A stretch of DNA of 64,000 bases, taken from assembly GCA_902801365.1 (NCBI GenBank), contig CADCHY010000003.1, forward strand, positions 1 to 64,000. The letters run 5' to 3'. How positions within the stretch are numbered: position 1 is the first letter of the stretch; every line of letters begins with the position of its first letter. This DNA is from an uncultured Succiniclasticum sp. (lineage in GTDB: Bacteria; Bacillota; Negativicutes; Acidaminococcales; Acidaminococcaceae). A program made the position numbers and the translations under genes. This document shows, one piece after another, positions 60,995 to 64,000 of the stretch. The notes beneath the pieces are model-generated. The model did not search any database, was not told the origin of the DNA, and saw nothing but the letters and a program-made list of their open reading frames with translations.

Positions 60995-61267
60995 TTACTT
61001 CGCGTTTTTAGCTTCCGCAAATTTCTTCATGATGCCCTGTTTGCTGAACAGGTTCTTCACGGTATCGGTCGGCTGTGCGCCATTGCCCAGCCATTCCAGA
61101 GCTTTTTCCTCGTCAATCTTTACGTTTGCAGGAGTCGCGACAGGATCGTAATAGCCGATGCTTTCGATGAACTTGCCGTCACGCGGGGAACGCGCGTCAG
61201 CTACAACTACACGGTAGAACGGAACTTTCTTAGCGCCCATACGTTTTAAACGAATCTTTACTGCCAT
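60995..61267 (-). CDS. rpsP: 30S ribosomal protein S16
   Basis: 90 residues. [42 protein letters not shown] is unmistakable, followed by [38 protein letters not shown] precedes the ATG. First ribosomal gene after ffh; the 118-nt gap to ffh may hold a weak promoter but none is clear. Confidence 0.98.
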   Translation of the reverse strand: MAVKIRLKRMGAKKVPFYRVVVADARSPRDGKFIESIGYYDPVATPANVKIDEEKALEWLGNGAQPTDTVKNLFSKQGIMKKFAEAKNAK

Positions 61268-61385
61268 TTCAGTTTCACCTCCTTATCATGGAATTCATAC
61301 TTCTGACTAATTACCTGGTATAGTGGAAGACCGTTCCAATCAGGAACCCTTCCCTCAGGCTTCGGAACCGTACAGTTCCTTTTGC

Positions 61386-62735
61386 CTATTTATGCATAAA
61401 GGGAAGCATTTTGCCACCCTTTGAAGCAAACTTGGCCATGCCCTGCATCTTCTTCATCAGTTTCCTGCTGTCGTCGAAGTTCTTCAGCAGGCGGTTCACA
61501 TCCTGAACCTTCATGCCGCTGCCTGCGGCAATACGCTTGCGGCGGCTGCCGTTGATAATCTCCGGTTTCTGCCGTTCCTTCGGCGTCATGGAGCGGATAA
61601 TCGCTTCCACTCTGGCGAATTCTTTTTCATCCACGTTGGCTTCCTTCAGCTTCTGGCTGATACCGCCCATGCCGGGGATCATACCCAGGATAGTATCCAG
61701 GGAACCCAGCTTCTTTATCTGCTGCATTTGCTCCAGGAACTGCTCAAGGGTAAACTCGTCTTTCTTGATCTTCTTTTCCGCCTCCAGCACTTTGGCCAGA
61801 TCGGTGGTATCTTTGATCTTATCAATCAGGGACAGGATATCGCCCATGCCCAGGATACGGGAAGCCATACGGTCCGGATAAAACGGTTCCAGAGCATCCA
61901 GCTTTTCGCCCATACCTACGAATTTTACCGGACAACCGGTCACTTCCCGTACGGAAAGAACCGCGCCGCCCCGGGCGTCGCCGTCCAGCTTGGTCACCAC
62001 CAGGCCTGTCAGGCCCAAATCTTTATTGAAGGTATCCGCCACAGTCACAGCATCCTGGCCGGTCATGGCATCCACTGTCAGCAGAATCTCGTGCGGATTT
62101 ACTGTCGCCTTGATATTCTGCAGTTCTTCCATCAGCTTCTCATCAATGTGCAGGCGGCCGGCGGTATCGATGATAATCGTATCGCAGGCCAGGTGGGCCG
62201 CTTTGTCCAGCGACTGCCGGGCAATTTCCACCGGCGACACTTCGTTCCCCAGGGAAAACACCGGTACGCCAACCTGTTCGCCCAGTACCTGCAGCTGGGT
62301 GATAGCAGCCGGACGGTATACGTCGGCGGCCACCAGCAGCGGGCTCTTCTTTTTCCTCTTCAGATTGTAGGCCAGCTTGCCCACCGTAGTGGTTTTACCT
62401 GTGCCTTGCAGACCCACCAGCATGATGATGGTGGGCGGCTTATCCGCCACCGTCAGTTTGGCCTGGGTCCCGCCCAGAAGCGCCGTCAGCTCTTCGTCAA
62501 CGATCTTGATGATCTGCTGGCTGGGGCTCAGGTTCTGCTGTATCTCCGCGCCTAAGGCGCGTTCTTTGATTTTTGCGACAAAATTTTTCGCAACCTTGAA
62601 GTTTACGTCTGCCTCCAGCAACGCCATGCGTACCTGACGCAGCGGCTCCTTCAGGTCTTCTTCGGTTATTGCTTTCGTGCCGCGGAACATCTTGATCGCG
62701 TTCTGCAGCCGTTCAGACAAACTCTCAAAAGCCAT
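61386..62735 (-). CDS. ffh: Signal recognition particle protein Ffh
   Basis: GTPase that targets membrane proteins to SecYEG with 4.5S RNA. 449 residues. N domain, then G motifs GLQGTGKTTTVGKLAY, DVYRPAAITQLQVL, DTAGRLHIDEKLMEEL, VVTKLDGDARGG and a late SIVGMGE-like turn (FVGMGEKLDALEPF). The methionine-rich M domain includes MIPGMGGISQKL, MTPKERQKPEIINGSRRKRIAAGSG and ends FASKGGKMLPFMHK. It starts 5 nt after the ylxM stop. Confidence 0.98.
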   Translation of the reverse strand: MAFESLSERLQNAIKMFRGTKAITEEDLKEPLRQVRMALLEADVNFKVAKNFVAKIKERALGAEIQQNLSPSQQIIKIVDEELTALLGGTQAKLTVADKPPTIIMLVGLQGTGKTTTVGKLAYNLKRKKKSPLLVAADVYRPAAITQLQVLGEQVGVPVFSLGNEVSPVEIARQSLDKAAHLACDTIIIDTAGRLHIDEKLMEELQNIKATVNPHEILLTVDAMTGQDAVTVADTFNKDLGLTGLVVTKLDGDARGGAVLSVREVTGCPVKFVGMGEKLDALEPFYPDRMASRILGMGDILSLIDKIKDTTDLAKVLEAEKKIKKDEFTLEQFLEQMQQIKKLGSLDTILGMIPGMGGISQKLKEANVDEKEFARVEAIIRSMTPKERQKPEIINGSRRKRIAAGSGMKVQDVNRLLKNFDDSRKLMKKMQGMAKFASKGGKMLPFMHK

Positions 62736-62739
62736 TCAG

Positions 62740-63102
62740 TTACCTGCTTTCATCATTCAATTCATCCATTATTTCCCGCAAACGGGAAAGTTCTGTATCT
62801 TTATGCTTTTTTACCGCGCTGTCCAGGATCGTTGCCGCTTCGACCGTCAGCAGCCTGGTTTTCTCCATGCGCTGTAAAAAGCCCAACATGGTTTCGTAAT
62901 GCTCCAGCGTCTGCTCCACCCGCTTCAGCAAATCGTGGATGGCCTGCCGGGACACCTGCATCTCTTCGGCGACTTCCGCCAGGGAATAATCTTCACAGAA
63001 GTACAGCTCCAGGCATTGCCGCTGCTTTGCCGTCAGCAGGGCGCCGTAGATTTCGTACAGGCTGCCGAAACGGATCCTGTCTTCAAACGCGTTTGCTGCC
63101 AT
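62740..63102 (-). CDS. ylxM: YlxM-family helix-turn-helix protein
   Basis: 120 residues: a sigma-70 region-4-like HTH. AFEDRIRFGSLYEIYGALLTAKQRQCLELYFCEDYSLAEVAEEMQVSRQAIHDLLKRVEQTLEHYE is the typical YlxM/UPF0122 sequence, followed by a helical tail. It acts with the signal-recognition-particle pathway in other Firmicutes. It leads the ffh operon from a near-perfect promoter. Confidence 0.95.
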   Translation of the reverse strand: MAANAFEDRIRFGSLYEIYGALLTAKQRQCLELYFCEDYSLAEVAEEMQVSRQAIHDLLKRVEQTLEHYETMLGFLQRMEKTRLLTVEAATILDSAVKKHKDTELSRLREIMDELNDESR

Positions 63103-63137
63103 TCTGTCAACCTCATTCCCTTCTGCTCAACATGAGC

Positions 63138-63166
63138 ATTATACACGGACAAAGAAAAGCTGTCAA
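63138..63166 (-). promoter_or_regulatory. Consensus promoter of the ylxM-ffh operon
   Basis: Minus-strand TTGACA (63161-63166), 17-nt spacer, TATAAT (63138-63143): perfect hexamers. The -35 lies inside the right arm of the terminator hairpin 63156-63187. Confidence 0.93.
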
Positions 63167-63187
63167 GTATTTTTGCTTGACAGCTTT
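63156..63187 (-). terminator. Terminator of the secreted-protein gene, overlapping the ylxM -35
   Basis: AAAGCTGTCAAG and CTTGACAGCTTT pair perfectly over 12 bp around 8 nt, then TCTTTG on the minus strand and TTTAAATATTTTTTC on the plus strand. It lies ~80 nt after the upstream gene's stop. Confidence 0.75.
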
Positions 63188-63202
63188 AAATATTTTTTCT
63201 TC

Positions 63203-63254
63203 ACAGTTAATTTTGTTGTTCCGTTATCGTGAAAACTTCACCGAAATTAACTGT
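63203..63254. repeat. Inverted repeat in the 3' region of the secreted-protein gene
   Basis: ACAGTTAATTT (63203-63213) and AAATTAACTGT (63244-63254) are perfect 11-bp arms. A smaller GTGAA-AAC-TTCAC hairpin lies in the 30-nt interval. No T tract follows on the minus strand. Role unknown; perhaps transcript stabilisation. Confidence 0.5.
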
Positions 63255-63265
63255 AATCTGACGGA

Positions 63266-63739
63266 TCAGTCAAATGTAACGCCCTTTACAGCCGGGTTTT
63301 TCGTGGTTGTCAGCGTATGGTTGCTGGGAAGAACAACGTTCCGCAGGAGAATCGGCTCAAATCCGACTTTGAAAATAACGATGTTGCAGCCCTGCTTGGG
63401 ATACTCAACTTCCACAACGCCCTTATCGCTGGTCATGCCGCCCATATTGCTTTTATTGATTACATGGCATTTCCCTCCTTCCAGGCGATACTCAATGCCT
63501 GGTCCGATATAAGCGCTTGCATATTGAAGAGGCGCACCATCACAAGTTATAGTAATAGTTGCCTTTCCACCTTGTTTAACCGGTGCTGCGGGATTTACTT
63601 TTCCGGCAGAAGGCTTTTCGGTTTTCACCGTCGGTTTTCCTTTAAATACGTTGCCAACATTAAAACCTGCATCTGCGGACAATGGCAGGGATATCGCCAT
63701 CGCACAGAGAACAGCAGCCAGCACAGACAGTTTTTTCAT
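63266..63739 (-). CDS. Secreted protein of unknown function
   Basis: 157 residues. Signal peptide MKKLSVLAAVLCAMAISLPLSADA, likely cut after ADA. A Lys/Pro-rich linker (KGKPTVKTEKPSAGKVNPAAPVKQGG) leads to a beta-rich domain: KATITITCDGAPLQYASAYIGPGIEYRLEGGKCHVI, SDKGVVEVEYPKQGCNIVIFKVGFEPILLRNVVLPS, which looks like a carboxypeptidase-regulatory-like or Ig-like beta sandwich. Three cysteines (TCDG, GKCHV, QGCN). ATG 63737-63739 has GGAG 9 nt upstream; the ATG at 63748 abuts that site. No family certain. Confidence 0.72.
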   Translation of the reverse strand: MKKLSVLAAVLCAMAISLPLSADAGFNVGNVFKGKPTVKTEKPSAGKVNPAAPVKQGGKATITITCDGAPLQYASAYIGPGIEYRLEGGKCHVINKSNMGGMTSDKGVVEVEYPKQGCNIVIFKVGFEPILLRNVVLPSNHTLTTTKNPAVKGVTFD

Positions 63740-63869
63740 AGCTTTCATCTCCTTTTCCGTTAAAGTAATTCACTTTTGCGACGAACCTTTACTCTAAAGC
63801 AGGAAGAAATCTCCCCACGTTTACAAATATTATATCATCCGGTGTTTTTTCTGTACAGAAAAACAAATA

Positions 63870-64000
63870 TTAAAACCCCAGCGCCTGCATCAGTTTCAGC
63901 GCCAACGGCACTACCAGAAGACCGGGCAGATAATTCAACACTTTCAATTTGGTTACTCCCAGCAAATTAAAGCCGATGGCCAGGATCATCAGGCTGCCGG
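63870..64000 (-). CDS. C-terminal end of a DUF554 membrane protein (5' part outside window)
   Basis: The last ~43 codons of a minus-strand gene, ending in TAA at 63870-63872. The translation GSLMILAIGFNLLGVTKLKVLNYLPGLLVVPLALKLMQALGF matches the end of DUF554 (YdfK-like) proteins, which close with a GG-LILAIGLNLLGI-type helix and a final LLP helix. The start lies beyond base 64000. Function of the family is unknown. Confidence 0.75.
   Translation of the reverse strand, partial: GSLMILAIGFNLLGVTKLKVLNYLPGLLVVPLALKLMQALGF

Overview
ORGANISM. The window is a gene-dense bacterial chromosome segment of intermediate G+C. It combines Firmicutes hallmarks (a T-box leader, ylxM-ffh-rpsP-khpA-ylqD-rimM-trmD-rplS-lepB-rbgA order, SepF, PerR/Fur) with a diderm marker: an outer-membrane protein with one N-terminal SLH domain followed by a beta-barrel (36881-38164). 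That mix is typical of the Negativicutes. The anaerobic gene set (HydG, DcuC-type and TRAP dicarboxylate carriers, DUF711/ACT pair, nitrogenase-like proteins) fits an Acidaminococcus/Phascolarctobacterium/Megasphaera-like gut anaerobe. The genus is inference. LAYOUT. 1-4.2 kb: carB (cut by the window edge) and ilvBN. 4.3-7.2 kb: a CcdA-TlpA fusion, an MFS carrier and a secreted protein. 7.2-11.3 kb: a likely operon of a DcuC carrier, an AbgA-like M20 hydrolase and an AllC-like amidohydrolase. 11.5-19.7 kb: CapA-like protein, rlmD, a Fur/PerR regulator, a secreted protein, fsa, uraA and sepF. 19.9-25.2 kb: typA and a dctPQM TRAP operon preceded by a strong promoter and a complete T-box riboswitch. 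25.2-32.4 kb: beta-CASP nuclease, short recQ, a 184-nt palindromic element, nth, DUF711 + ACT, gph, lone PTS IIA, DUF2905. 32.5-35.7 kb (plus strand): a tautomerase with a long Lys/Ala tail, then two overlapping nitrogenase component-1-like genes with no Fe-protein gene nearby. 35.8-39.6 kb: a 5'-nucleotidase fragment, a Cys-rich protein, the SLH porin, lrgAB, tRNA-Arg(CCG). 39.7-44.9 kb (plus strand): hydG and a heterodimeric ABC exporter. 45-52 kb: topB, mutM and small genes, with a deletion scar joining an HlyD fragment to the tail of an ABC ATPase. 52-53.7 kb: a G+C-rich carboxylesterase that looks acquired. 53.8-63.1 kb: comM, yraN, rnhB, rbgA, lepB, rplS, trmD, rimM, ylqD, khpA, rpsP, ffh, ylxM, the conserved translation/secretion block. 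The window ends in a secreted protein and a DUF554 fragment. HOW IT WORKS TOGETHER. Most genes lie on the minus strand in short operons bounded by clear intrinsic terminators. Many promoters share an extended -10 (TGN before TAAAAT/TACAAT/TATACT). MOST NOTABLE. The T-box on a TRAP transporter operon, the nitrogenase-like pair, the 184-nt palindrome, and yraN, which lacks any usual start codon and lies in frame behind the rnhB stop.
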